Of a stretch of 64,000 nt of DNA, positions 23,743-32,062 are shown piece by piece. A program made the translations under genes and the position numbers. Each line of letters starts with the position of its first letter. Position 1 is the stretch's first letter. The notes under the pieces are model-generated. The model was not told where the DNA came from. It saw nothing but the letters and a program-made list of their open reading frames with translations, and did not search any database. Origin of the DNA: Microvirga lupini (lineage in GTDB: Bacteria > Pseudomonadota > Alphaproteobacteria > Rhizobiales > Beijerinckiaceae); assembly GCF_014191055.1 (NCBI RefSeq), contig NZ_JACHWB010000010.1, forward strand, positions 1-64,000, given 5' to 3'.

Positions 23743-25524
23743 ATGGTCATGCGTGGGTTGCGCAAGACAGCCGTTTGGCTCGGTCTGATCGGATCGGTTT
23801 CTCTCCTGCCCCTCTCCGTTTCGGCGGATACCATCACCACTCCACAGGCCGATCGTCTCGAGCCCATCGCTGAAAGCCCGGCGCAGCCATCCTTCCACGA
23901 TGTGGCGATCCAGGACGCCCCTGCATCGACGGACGTTGCATCACCGGTCATTCCGCTGACGGAGCCCGCTCCCGTATCGATCGAGGCGGCTGATCTGAAG
24001 TCTGCTCCTGTCATCGAAATTCCCTTGCCGGATGCGGCGCCCGTCACGGCTCTCATGAAGGCGGACATCGTGCGCATGGCGGTCGAAGGCCTGTTCGCCG
24101 ACGATGCGGCCATGCGCGAGTTGCGCGTGGGGGCCAAGGATCGCGAGGCTCTGGCCGCCTATTATGCGCAGGCCGAGCGTCCGCTGGTCTGGTCGCAGGA
24201 TGGAGCCTGGACCCCGGCGGCTCAGGCCGCGATGGAGCGCCTGAAGGCTGCTGACGAGGATGGCCTCGACCCCACCGATTATGTCCTTCGTGATGCGGGC
24301 CTGCGCAAGGATGCGCCGCTTGCGCAATGGGCCAGGGCCGATGTGAAGCTCTCGCTGTCCGTGATCCGCTATGCCCGCGACGCCAGGGGCGCCCGCATCG
24401 ATCTTGCGCGCCTTTCGCCTCTCGTGACCCCGAAGCTCGCAATGCCGGACATCGGCGAAGTGCTGGGCAAGGTCGCCTCGTCGAAGAATGCCGGCGCAGC
24501 GCTGGCGGCCTACAACCCGCCGCATGCCGGCTACAAGGCCTTGAGGGAGCGGCTGGCGCAATTGCGTGAAAGCCATCCTTCCCAACCCAGCGTGCGCCTC
24601 CCCAAAGGGCCGATCCTACGTGTGGGCATGAAGGATCCGCGCGTGCCCTTGATCCGCGCGCGCTTTAATCTCGCCAAGGATTCCGACAACCAGACCGTCT
24701 ACGACGAGCGCGTCGCCTCCGCGGTGGCGGCTTTTCAGAAGGAACGGGGCCTGCCCGATACGGGCGTGCTCAACGCCCAGACGGTGGCGGCGCTCTCCGG
24801 GCCTTCCGTGGTGCAGCGAGCATCGGAGATCATCGCCAACATGGAGCGCTGGCGCTGGCTGCCCGCGGATCTGGGCGAGCGGCATATCGCCGTGAATGTG
24901 CCCGAATACCGCCTGCGTCTGACTGAGGGCCGCAACGTGGTCCACGAGACCCGTGTGATCGTCGGCAAGGAACAGTCGCAGACGCCGATCTTCTCGGAGA
25001 ACATGAAATATCTGGTGGTGAATCCGTCCTGGACGATCCCACCCTCCATCATGAAGAAGGAGATTCTGCCGGGGCTGGCCAACGATCCCTATTACGCCGC
25101 GCGCAAGGGCTACAAGGTCATCCGCAAAGGCGACCGCATCACGGTGCAGCAGCCGCCGGGTGAGCGCAATGCGCTGGGCTACGTGAAGTTCATGTTCCCT
25201 AACCAGCATGCGGTCTATCTGCACGACACGCCGAACCGCAACCTCTTCTCCGCCAGCAAGCGGGCCTTCAGCCATGGCTGCGTGCGGGTCGACAAGCCTT
25301 TCGAGCTTGCAGAGGAGATCATGGGCCAGGACGGCAAATGGACCGAGCAGAAGCTGCGTGGCCTCATCGGCAAGGGCGAACGCTATGTGCACCTGACCGA
25401 TCCCCTGCCCGTGCATCTGACCTATTTCACCCTCTCGGTCGACGAGAAGGGCGAGTTGAAGCGCTTCGAGGACATCTATGGCCTCGACCGTAAGGTCCGT
25501 GCCGCCCTGAACCTGTCCGAATAG
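23743..25524 (+). CDS. L,D-transpeptidase (YcbB-like) with peptidoglycan-binding domain
   Basis: The enzyme makes 3-3 crosslinks in peptidoglycan in the periplasm. A signal peptide (about residues 1-28) is followed by a Pro/Ala-rich linker and the scaffold domain (about 105-290). Next come a peptidoglycan-binding domain (RVGMKDPRVPLIRARF... about 293-352) and the YkuD catalytic domain with H494 and the S510-H-G-C513-V-R motif. The 593 residues fit YcbB relatives. The GAGGAG motif just before 23743 supports this start. A DUF882 gene follows on the same strand. Confidence 0.92.
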   Translation: MVMRGLRKTAVWLGLIGSVSLLPLSVSADTITTPQADRLEPIAESPAQPSFHDVAIQDAPASTDVASPVIPLTEPAPVSIEAADLKSAPVIEIPLPDAAPVTALMKADIVRMAVEGLFADDAAMRELRVGAKDREALAAYYAQAERPLVWSQDGAWTPAAQAAMERLKAADEDGLDPTDYVLRDAGLRKDAPLAQWARADVKLSLSVIRYARDARGARIDLARLSPLVTPKLAMPDIGEVLGKVASSKNAGAALAAYNPPHAGYKALRERLAQLRESHPSQPSVRLPKGPILRVGMKDPRVPLIRARFNLAKDSDNQTVYDERVASAVAAFQKERGLPDTGVLNAQTVAALSGPSVVQRASEIIANMERWRWLPADLGERHIAVNVPEYRLRLTEGRNVVHETRVIVGKEQSQTPIFSENMKYLVVNPSWTIPPSIMKKEILPGLANDPYYAARKGYKVIRKGDRITVQQPPGERNALGYVKFMFPNQHAVYLHDTPNRNLFSASKRAFSHGCVRVDKPFELAEEIMGQDGKWTEQKLRGLIGKGERYVHLTDPLPVHLTYFTLSVDEKGELKRFEDIYGLDRKVRAALNLSE

Positions 25525-25555
25525 CTCCGTCTTTCAGCCACTTTCCTTCACGCAC

Positions 25556-25605
25556 TTAACGGGAACGTAACCGTCTTCGGCAAAGATCCTTTCACTATAA
25601 GGATC
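25556..25605 (+). promoter_or_regulatory. Leader/promoter region of the DUF882 gene with CtrA-like half site and hairpin
   Basis: TTAA-CGGGAAC-GTAAC at 25556-25571 is one base away from the CtrA consensus. A perfect 7-bp hairpin (GATCCTT-7-AAGGATC, 25585-25605) follows, 42 bases before the GTG start. Regulatory meaning is a guess. Confidence 0.3.
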
Positions 25606-25646
25606 GCTGCATCTGTGGATGCGGCCCGGTAAAGACGAGTATCACA

Positions 25647-27308
25647 GTGAGAGTATTGCGTAAGGACCGGCTCGCGTCTCGCGTCGGCATGGGTCTTGCG
25701 GCCTTTCTGGCCGTCATGGTGGGCGGGGTGCGCGGCACGCAGGATGCCGTCGCCAATGGCGACACCCGCACACTGACCTTTTACCACAACAACACCAAGG
25801 AAACCCTCACCGTCACCTTCCGGCGCAACGGGCAGTACGATTCGGGCGCCCTGCAGCAGCTCAACTGGTTCCTGCGCGACTGGCGGCGTGCCGAGTCGAC
25901 CCGCATGGACCCGCGCCTGTTCGACACGGTGTGGGAGGTCTATCGCGAGGTGGGATCCGATGCGCCCGTCCACGTGAACTCGGCCTACCGCTCGCCTCAG
26001 ACCAACTCGATGCTGCGCCGGCGCTCCAGCGCGGTGGCCAAGAACAGCCAGCACATGCAGGGCAAGGCGCTCGACTTCTACCTGCCCGACGTGTCCGCCT
26101 CCCGCGTCCGGGCCATCGGCATGCGGCTCCAGAACGGCGGCGTCGGTTATTATCCCAATGCCTACACGCCTTTCATCCATCTCGATGTGGGCAGCGTGCG
26201 CGCCTGGCCCCGCATGACCCGATCGCAGCTGGCCAGCATCTTCCCGGACGGAAAGACCGTGCACATACCCGCCGACGGCAGGCCCCTGCCCGGCTATGAG
26301 GAAGCCCGCGCGGAAGTGCTGGCCAAGGGCGGCACGGTGGCGGGCTACACGGCTTATGCCGATGCGGAAGAGGCCATTGCCAACCAGCCGCGCCGCAAGA
26401 GCTTCTGGGCCACCCTGTTCGGCCTCAACGACGACGAGGAGGAGGATGCCGAGGAGATCCGGGTCGCCTCGCGCCCCGGCCGTGCCATCATGGCCTCCCG
26501 CCAGCAGCCATCGGCGCCGGACAATTACGCAAGCGATTCCAACTCGTCGGTCTATGCGGCCATGCAATCCTACGGGAGCCCGACCCCGACGGCGCGCCGC
26601 GCACCGGTGGCGATCCAGCCACGACCCGAACCGCCTGCACCGGCTGTCGTGGCCTCCATGGCCCCCGCTCTGCGCGAGGAGCTGACGCCGCCTGCGCCGC
26701 CCCCACTGCCACCGACCCGGATCAACGGGGCACCTGGCACGGTCCAGACCGCATCCGGCCCGGCCCTGGGCTGGCAGCAGGGCCCGGGCGCATCGGAGAT
26801 GTCCATCGCCAAGGGCATGGCTTTCGCCCCGATGCCGCCGCGCCGGCCCGACTCGGATGACACAGGCATCGAGGCTCTCGCCGGCACCGTCGCGCTGGCC
26901 TATGCGCCGCTTCCGCCGGCCCGTCCGGGCTCGCTCTCGGCCACGAACCCGATTCCCGTTCTTGCCGATCTGCGGGGCACGACGAATGCAGCCATCGCCT
27001 CCCCGGCGCCCCTGCCCCCGCCGCGTCCGGATCTGCGACCCATTCAGGTCGCCGCGGCGGCTCCTATCGATATTCCGGTCACGACCACAGGCTCCACGCC
27101 CAGGGAGGCCAAGCCGGTAAAGCCGCAACCCGCCATCGTTCCCAAGGCCCCGGCCGCCGCGGCGAAGCAGCCGCCTGCCACGGCGCTCACGGCCTTGATG
27201 ACTGCGGAACCGAGCCTGCATATGGGTTTTTCCAAGAAGCCCGTGGCCGATCTGGCGACGAACCGGTTCACAGGACCGGCGGTCAAGCCGCTGAAAGTAG
27301 TGCAATAA
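25647..27308 (+). CDS. DUF882 (YcbK-like, peptidase M15 type) protein with proline-rich tail
   Basis: The N-terminal domain (about residues 38-195) is the DUF882/YcbK fold related to D,D-carboxypeptidase zinc peptidases. The putative metal ligands are H136 and D143 (SQHMQGKALDF) and H178 (FIHLD). A signal anchor covers about residues 13-30. The remaining 350 residues are low-complexity, Pro/Ala-rich, with three copies of a PxPPxRP motif near 396, 421 and 455. The start is a GTG at 25647. It probably acts in cell-wall remodelling with the upstream L,D-transpeptidase. Confidence 0.85.
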   Translation: MRVLRKDRLASRVGMGLAAFLAVMVGGVRGTQDAVANGDTRTLTFYHNNTKETLTVTFRRNGQYDSGALQQLNWFLRDWRRAESTRMDPRLFDTVWEVYREVGSDAPVHVNSAYRSPQTNSMLRRRSSAVAKNSQHMQGKALDFYLPDVSASRVRAIGMRLQNGGVGYYPNAYTPFIHLDVGSVRAWPRMTRSQLASIFPDGKTVHIPADGRPLPGYEEARAEVLAKGGTVAGYTAYADAEEAIANQPRRKSFWATLFGLNDDEEEDAEEIRVASRPGRAIMASRQQPSAPDNYASDSNSSVYAAMQSYGSPTPTARRAPVAIQPRPEPPAPAVVASMAPALREELTPPAPPPLPPTRINGAPGTVQTASGPALGWQQGPGASEMSIAKGMAFAPMPPRRPDSDDTGIEALAGTVALAYAPLPPARPGSLSATNPIPVLADLRGTTNAAIASPAPLPPPRPDLRPIQVAAAAPIDIPVTTTGSTPREAKPVKPQPAIVPKAPAAAAKQPPATALTALMTAEPSLHMGFSKKPVADLATNRFTGPAVKPLKVVQ

Positions 27309-27310
27309 GA

Positions 27311-27334
27311 AAGGGCCCCGTTGGGGCCCTTTTC
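27311..27334. terminator. Bidirectional terminator after the DUF882 gene
   Basis: AAGGGCCCC-GTT-GGGGCCCTT forms a perfect 9-bp stem followed by TTTCC. It lies between converging genes. Confidence 0.8.
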
Positions 27335-27337
27335 CAT

Positions 27338-28198
27338 TTAATCCTCGTGCCGGCGGCTGTAGCCGTTGCGGGGCGGGGAGGTCCACCCGGCAGGTGGGGC
27401 CTTGGGCCTGTAGACCTCCACCAGCAGCGGATGGCAGACGGCCACGTCGCTCGAATGCTCCGCGCTGCAATCGCCGCCCGGACAGGCGGAGAGCGCCCCC
27501 AGAAGATCGATCTCGACGAAGAACTCGAGATAATCGCCCGGCCGCACCGGGCTCGCCTTCATGAAATACTGCCCCGTGTCGCGGGTGAATCCGGTGCACA
27601 TGAACACGTTTAGCACGTCGTGCACGGCAGGCTCCACCTCCTGCTTCGGCTTGCCTAAGCGCTCGCTCAGGGCTCGGGTCAGGTTCGAATGGCAGCAATG
27701 GTGGTATTCGGCTCCTGAGAGGAGCTTGTGGGTATAGGGGTCGCAACGCGTGCCGATCACGTCGTGCACCGAGCCGCCGAACGCGTCGAAGCCGTACCAG
27801 TCGAGGGTGTCGTGCGTGATCGTCGCCATGGGCCTCAGGTAAGGCAGGCATGACCAGAGCTGGTCGCCGGTCGAGACGTGCGTACCATGCAGGGCCCGCG
27901 TCTTGCCCGAGAAGAAGCGCTCGTTGATATCGTCCGCCGACCAGAGATTGAGGTCGCCCACCTGCGGCCCGTCGATGCTGACGATGCGAAAGAACGAGCC
28001 CGCCGGCACGTGGAAAGAGCGCGCCTCGCGCGGCGGCACCACGACCTCATCCACCTTCTCCCAGCCATCGCGGGCAGCCTGATAGGCGGCGAGGTCGGGT
28101 CGCGGCAGGGTGTCGACGGGGTAACAGATGACGGGCGGAATCCTCCGGCGCGCCTCCGCGTCCCGAGGTTCCGTGACTTCGTGTGCCGCGCGCTTCAT
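27338..28198 (-). CDS. DUF1989 (urea carboxylase-associated) family protein
   Basis: The 286-residue protein matches DUF1989, found beside urea carboxylase/guanidine carboxylase genes in many bacteria. Conserved pieces are GSFFRIVSIDGPQVGDLNLW, the histidine/cysteine-rich EYHHCCHSNL, and VHDVLNVFMCTGF, which suggest a metal site. No urea carboxylase, allophanate hydrolase or transporter is adjacent, so the metabolic link is unproven here. It is divergent from a thioesterase gene. Confidence 0.82.
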   Translation of the reverse strand: MKRAAHEVTEPRDAEARRRIPPVICYPVDTLPRPDLAAYQAARDGWEKVDEVVVPPREARSFHVPAGSFFRIVSIDGPQVGDLNLWSADDINERFFSGKTRALHGTHVSTGDQLWSCLPYLRPMATITHDTLDWYGFDAFGGSVHDVIGTRCDPYTHKLLSGAEYHHCCHSNLTRALSERLGKPKQEVEPAVHDVLNVFMCTGFTRDTGQYFMKASPVRPGDYLEFFVEIDLLGALSACPGGDCSAEHSSDVAVCHPLLVEVYRPKAPPAGWTSPPRNGYSRRHED

Positions 28199-28370
28199 GC
28201 ATCCCTCCCCGCGTCGAATCTCTTAGGATCTATAGAGAACCGGGCCGCCCGGCGCGAGGGCGCGGGCTGCATGGCAGATCATTCGGGATGGAAAAAGGCT
28301 CCGATGGCAGCCCTCTCTCTTGAGCCACACGGCGTTTCGTATTCTATGGCCGCATGACAAGGATCGGACG

Positions 28371-28817
28371 ATGAAAGACCCGAACGCCCTTCGCCCGCTG
28401 GAGGCTTATCCGAGCCGCACCTCCACCGATATCCGTTATGCGGATCTCGACCGACAGGGGCATGTGAACAATGCGGTCTTCGCCACCTTCTCGGAAGTGG
28501 GGCGTGTCGCCTTCATGTACGATCCGGCGCGGCCGCTCGCCTCTGAAGGCCGGAGCTTCGTCATCGCCCGGCTGCAGATCGACTTCCGGGCGGAGCTCTT
28601 CTGGCCAGGCCACGTCGAGATCGGCACGGGCGTCGTGAGGGTCGGACGCAGCTCGTTCACCCTCGCCCAGGGCATTTTCAACGATGGGCGCCTCGTCGCC
28701 ACGACGGAAGCCACCATCGTCATGGTGGACAAGGAAACCCGCCGGTCGACGCCATTGCCGCCCGGGACGGTCGATGTTCTGCATTCCTTAAGTCTGGCAG
28801 ACGCGCCTCAGGAATGA
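28371..28817 (+). CDS. Acyl-CoA thioesterase, hotdog fold (4HBT type)
   Basis: A 148-residue single hotdog domain with the 4-hydroxybenzoyl-CoA thioesterase signature DIRYADLDRQGHVNNAVF, containing the catalytic-type aspartate. The ATG at 28371 follows an AAGGA motif; the longer frame from 28320 adds unrelated residues. The natural acyl-CoA is unknown. Confidence 0.85.
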   Translation: MKDPNALRPLEAYPSRTSTDIRYADLDRQGHVNNAVFATFSEVGRVAFMYDPARPLASEGRSFVIARLQIDFRAELFWPGHVEIGTGVVRVGRSSFTLAQGIFNDGRLVATTEATIVMVDKETRRSTPLPPGTVDVLHSLSLADAPQE

Positions 28818-28819
28818 CA

Positions 28820-28849
28820 AAGGCCCCGCAGATTGCGCTGCAGGGCCTT
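28820..28849. terminator. Hairpin between converging thioesterase and DUF2312 genes
   Basis: AAGGCCCCGCAG and CTGCAGGGCCTT form a 12-bp stem with one mismatch and a 6-base loop. The T run is weak, so termination efficiency is uncertain. Confidence 0.5.
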
Positions 28850-28877
28850 GGAGCGTCTTAGGACGGACAGGATCAAT

Positions 28878-29135
28878 CTACGCCATCCCGAGCGCCTGCA
28901 TGTAGAGTTCGAGGATCGCCTCCTCCTCCTGGCGCTCGGCGTAATCGCGCTTGCGCAGGGAGATGATCTTGCGCAGGACCTTGGTGTCGAAGCCGTTGCC
29001 CTTGGCCTCGGCGTAGACGTCCTTGATGTCGCCCGCGATCCCGGCCTTTTCCTCCTCGAGGCGCTCGATGCGCTCGATGAAGGCCTTCAGCTGGTCGGCG
29101 GCGACGGATTCGGTGTTGAAAGCTGCGTCATCCAT
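28878..29135 (-). CDS. DUF2312 (UPF0335) family protein
   Basis: An 85-residue helical protein with the core [35 protein letters not shown] followed by [14 protein letters not shown]. It is nearly diagnostic for this alphaproteobacterial family, which is distantly related to the GapR DNA-binding protein of Caulobacter. The resemblance to GapR includes the N-terminal coiled coil and the basic [13 protein letters not shown] helix. A nucleoid-associated role is therefore plausible but inferred. Confidence 0.87.
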   Translation of the reverse strand: MDDAAFNTESVAADQLKAFIERIERLEEEKAGIAGDIKDVYAEAKGNGFDTKVLRKIISLRKRDYAERQEEEAILELYMQALGMA

Positions 29136-29196
29136 GAATGAAGCCCCTGATTGATGGCATTGGCGCCAGTGTTATGGTCATTTGGTTGAAGCCGTT

Positions 29197-29502
29197 TTAA
29201 TGCCCCGGCTTCGATTTCTCAAAATCTGCGAGCTGAGACGGGCTGGCCTCGCTCTGATGGAGCTGCTTCCACTCCTCGTAAGGCATGCCATAGACATGGG
29301 TCCGGCTGTCCTCCTTGGAGAGGGCGACGCCCCGCTGGTCGGCGGCATCTTTCAGCCAATTCGACAGGCAGTTGCGGCAGAAGCCCGCCAGATTCATGAG
29401 GTCGATGTTCTGAACGTCCGTGCGCTCCCGCAGATGCTCGACCAGTCGGCGGAAGGCGGCGGCCTCCAGTTCCGTGCGGGTCCTGTCGTCGATGTCCTTC
29501 AT
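29197..29502 (-). CDS. DUF1244 family protein
   Basis: A 101-residue protein matching DUF1244, with the family signature NIDLMNLAGFCRNCLSNWL (two cysteines) and VYGMPYEEWK. Function is unknown. The start at 29502 has a GGAGG motif with 8-base spacing; an ATG at 29517 would overlap the upstream gene. It lies 4 bases after the amidohydrolase stop and is likely cotranscribed with it. Confidence 0.87.
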   Translation of the reverse strand: MKDIDDRTRTELEAAAFRRLVEHLRERTDVQNIDLMNLAGFCRNCLSNWLKDAADQRGVALSKEDSRTHVYGMPYEEWKQLHQSEASPSQLADFEKSKPGH

Positions 29503-29506
29503 GGGC

Positions 29507-30346
29507 CTATCCTCCATGCTGGTGCAGGCGGTCCCGGGTGCGGGTCCCGAAGATCCTGGGCGCCCTAAGCTCCGGCTGGCTTGCGAGCGGCTCGAGCAGC
29601 CGGGCGAAGCGCTCGGCCCATTCCTCGGCGCCTTCGTCCGAAGCGATCAGGTCCTGTCGGATCTCGATAAGCGCATTGGCCAGGCCTCGGACCGTCGCAT
29701 GGCGGTCGATCGTGTCGCCCGCCAGTGCCCCATCATAGGGCTCGTTGTCACCCACGACGAGTCCGTCCTCCGCCTGCAGCCCCTCCAGGAGCGGCTTGGC
29801 GAAGCGGTCGTCGGCATCCCAGAGAATGCCCACATGCCAGGGCCGCGCCCAGCCGCGCCAGACCGGCGTGAAGCTATGAACCGTCACGATCACCGGCGGA
29901 TGGCCGCCAGCCATGGCCCGGTGGATCGCGTCCGCGATGGCATGGTCGTATGGGTCGTAGAAGCGGGCGATGCGCCTCTGCACGTCCGTGTCGTCCACAC
30001 GGGCATTGCCCGGCACCACGGCACCGTCGGAGAGGCGCATGACCAGGGTGGGGTCGTCCCTGCCCCGGTTGGGATCGATGATCAGCCGCGAGAACCGGGT
30101 CAGGATCGCCGGAGCCCCGAGACGTCGGGCCAGCGACCGGGTCACGGCTGCGGCGCCGATGTCATAGGCGATGTGGCGCTGGAATTCGGATGCCGGCAGG
30201 CCGAGATCGCCGAGATCCGGCGGCACCGCGTTGGAGGCATGGTCGCACAGGATCAGGATCCCCGACTCGACGGAACCGGGAATGGTCTCGACCGGATGAG
30301 GCTCAAGAAACGACTTGTCGAGCTTGAGCGCGGCGGAAGCAGGCAT
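29507..30346 (-). CDS. N-formylglutamate amidohydrolase family protein
   Basis: The family hydrolyses N-formylglutamate or related N-acyl amino acids, a step of one histidine degradation route. The protein (279 residues from the ATG at 30346) has ILCDHASNAVP near the N-terminus, FSRLIIDPNRG, and VTVHSFTPVWRG, matching the metal-binding pattern. Earlier in-frame starts at 30412 and 30430 are possible. Hut genes are absent, so histidine breakdown is not certain. A second family member is at 36044-36934. Confidence 0.85.
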   Translation of the reverse strand: MPASAALKLDKSFLEPHPVETIPGSVESGILILCDHASNAVPPDLGDLGLPASEFQRHIAYDIGAAAVTRSLARRLGAPAILTRFSRLIIDPNRGRDDPTLVMRLSDGAVVPGNARVDDTDVQRRIARFYDPYDHAIADAIHRAMAGGHPPVIVTVHSFTPVWRGWARPWHVGILWDADDRFAKPLLEGLQAEDGLVVGDNEPYDGALAGDTIDRHATVRGLANALIEIRQDLIASDEGAEEWAERFARLLEPLASQPELRAPRIFGTRTRDRLHQHGG

Positions 30347-30456
30347 GGAGTGATGGGTTTCGGATAAGGATGGATTGAACGGCGGAGGAAAAGCCTTACC
30401 CTGCCCCTCCATCCCTGACAACGCGACCATCCGCGCAACACACTTTCACATTCCAC

Positions 30457-31392
30457 ATGTCCCCGACATCCACCACGGCCCGCCTTGAGCCGGGCTTCGC
30501 CTCCGCTTTTGCCGCCCTCTGCCTGGGCGCCGTGGCGATGGGCATTTCCCCCATCTTCGTCCGCTTCGCCTCCGCCGATATGGGCGGGACACCGGCCGAT
30601 GTGGGGCCCTTCGCCAGCGCCTTCTGGCGCGTCTCGCTCTGCCTGCCCCTGCTCTATGCCTGGATGCGCATCGAGGAAAAGCGGGCACCAGCCGATGTGC
30701 CAAGGGTTCGTTTTTCCAAGGCCAGTATTCTCGGCGGCATCGTCTTTGCCGGCGATCTGTTCTTCTGGCACCTGGCGATTCTCAAGACGACGGTAGCCAA
30801 CGCCACGTTCTTTGCCACCATGGCGCCGCTCTTCGTCGTGCTGACCGTCTGGCTCGTGCTGCGCCAACGGGTCTCGCGGGGCACCTTTCTCGGCCTCGGC
30901 CTTTGCCTCCTGGGCGGCGCGGCCCTGATCGGTCAGAGCCTTCAGGCGGATCCAGCCCGAATCGTAGGTGACCTCTACGGGGTCGCGACGGCGTTTTTCT
31001 TCGGCATGTATTTTCTTGCCGCCAGCCGGGCGCGCAAGACGGCGGGCGCCGCCAGGGTGACCTTCGAGGCGGGGCTCATCACCTCGGCCATCCTCCTCGT
31101 CATTGCGGTCCTGTTCGACACGCGGGTGATCCCGCAGACGGCGCAAGGCATCGCGGCGCTGCTCGCCATGTCGTACATCAGCCATGCGGGCGGCCAGGGC
31201 CTTCTCGCCATCGCGCTCGGGCGGCTGCCGGCGACCTTCTCGTCCCTGGTGATTTTCCTGGAGGCGATTGCCGCTGCCGTGTTCGGCTGGGCCGTTCTGA
31301 ACGAGGCGCTGACGCCGATTCAGGCCTTGGGCGGAGCACTGATTCTGTTCGGCATCTGGGTGGCCCGCCCGAGACCCGAGACGCAGGCCTGA
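30457..31392 (+). CDS. EamA/DMT family transporter
   Basis: A 311-residue inner-membrane protein with ten predicted helices arranged as two EamA repeats (repeat ends near WLVLRQRVSRGTFLGL and WAVLNEALTPIQALGGALI). Members export or import metabolites such as amino acids and nucleotides. The substrate is unknown. It is divergent from the amidohydrolase gene with little space for promoters (26-110 bases, depending on the start of that gene). Confidence 0.85.
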   Translation: MSPTSTTARLEPGFASAFAALCLGAVAMGISPIFVRFASADMGGTPADVGPFASAFWRVSLCLPLLYAWMRIEEKRAPADVPRVRFSKASILGGIVFAGDLFFWHLAILKTTVANATFFATMAPLFVVLTVWLVLRQRVSRGTFLGLGLCLLGGAALIGQSLQADPARIVGDLYGVATAFFFGMYFLAASRARKTAGAARVTFEAGLITSAILLVIAVLFDTRVIPQTAQGIAALLAMSYISHAGGQGLLAIALGRLPATFSSLVIFLEAIAAAVFGWAVLNEALTPIQALGGALILFGIWVARPRPETQA

Positions 31393-31558
31393 CAGCACGG
31401 CAATCCCCTCCCCGAACAGGGAGCATTGTCGGCCCTCGAGTCAGCCGCCTGTGACGAAGAGGCCATGCAGGTGGCAAATTCTTCCACCCACCGGCTCGAA
31501 GCTCTTGCTCCTGGGGCGCATCTGGCCGACAACGATTCGCCAAAGTTCTTAACTCATT

Positions 31559-32062
31559 GTGCGATTTCATTCCTTCCGATTCGACCAAACCATATCCATG
31601 ACGGCCTTCACCCTCACATCGTCTGCTTTCTGCCGGCGAAGTCTTGCACTCGCGGCCTTCGTCATGAGCGGCTGCCTGCTGGCCGCCTCGCCCGCGAAGG
31701 CGGACCTGCGCCTGTGCAACATGACCTCGAGCCGGGTCGGTATCGCGCTCGGCTACCGGGACGCGCAAGGGTGGGTCACGGAGGGTTGGTGGAATCTCAC
31801 CGCCCGCGGCTGCGAGACCCTGCTGAAGGGGCAGCTCGCCGGACGTTTCTACTATGTCTACGCCATCGACTACGACCGCGGCGGCGAGTGGAGCGGTCGC
31901 TCCTTCATGTGCACGCGGGAGCGCGAGTTCACAATTCGCGGAACGGAGGATTGCCTCGCCAGGGGCTTTGACCGCAGCGGCTTCTTCGAAGTCGACACCG
32001 GAGAACAGAAGAGCTGGACCATTCAGCTCACCGAAACAAACCGCCCAGGGGGGCAGCCATAA
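31559..32062 (+). CDS. DUF1036 family secreted protein
   Basis: A signal peptide (hydrophobic stretch ending ASPAKA near residue 49 of the longest frame) is followed by the DUF1036 core DLRLCNMTSSRVGIALGYRD, GWWNLTARGCETLL and a cysteine-containing MCTREREFTIRG. The family is periplasmic and of unknown function. Starts at 31559 or 31598 are possible. The stop codon overlaps the start of pyk (TAATG), so the two are translationally coupled. Confidence 0.8.
   Translation: MRFHSFRFDQTISMTAFTLTSSAFCRRSLALAAFVMSGCLLAASPAKADLRLCNMTSSRVGIALGYRDAQGWVTEGWWNLTARGCETLLKGQLAGRFYYVYAIDYDRGGEWSGRSFMCTREREFTIRGTEDCLARGFDRSGFFEVDTGEQKSWTIQLTETNRPGGQP

Noticed and set aside
25548..27851. 767-codon frame antisense to the DUF882 gene and part of the DUF1989 gene
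   Set aside because: It spans two real genes and is Gly/Arg low complexity; no start signal or domain.
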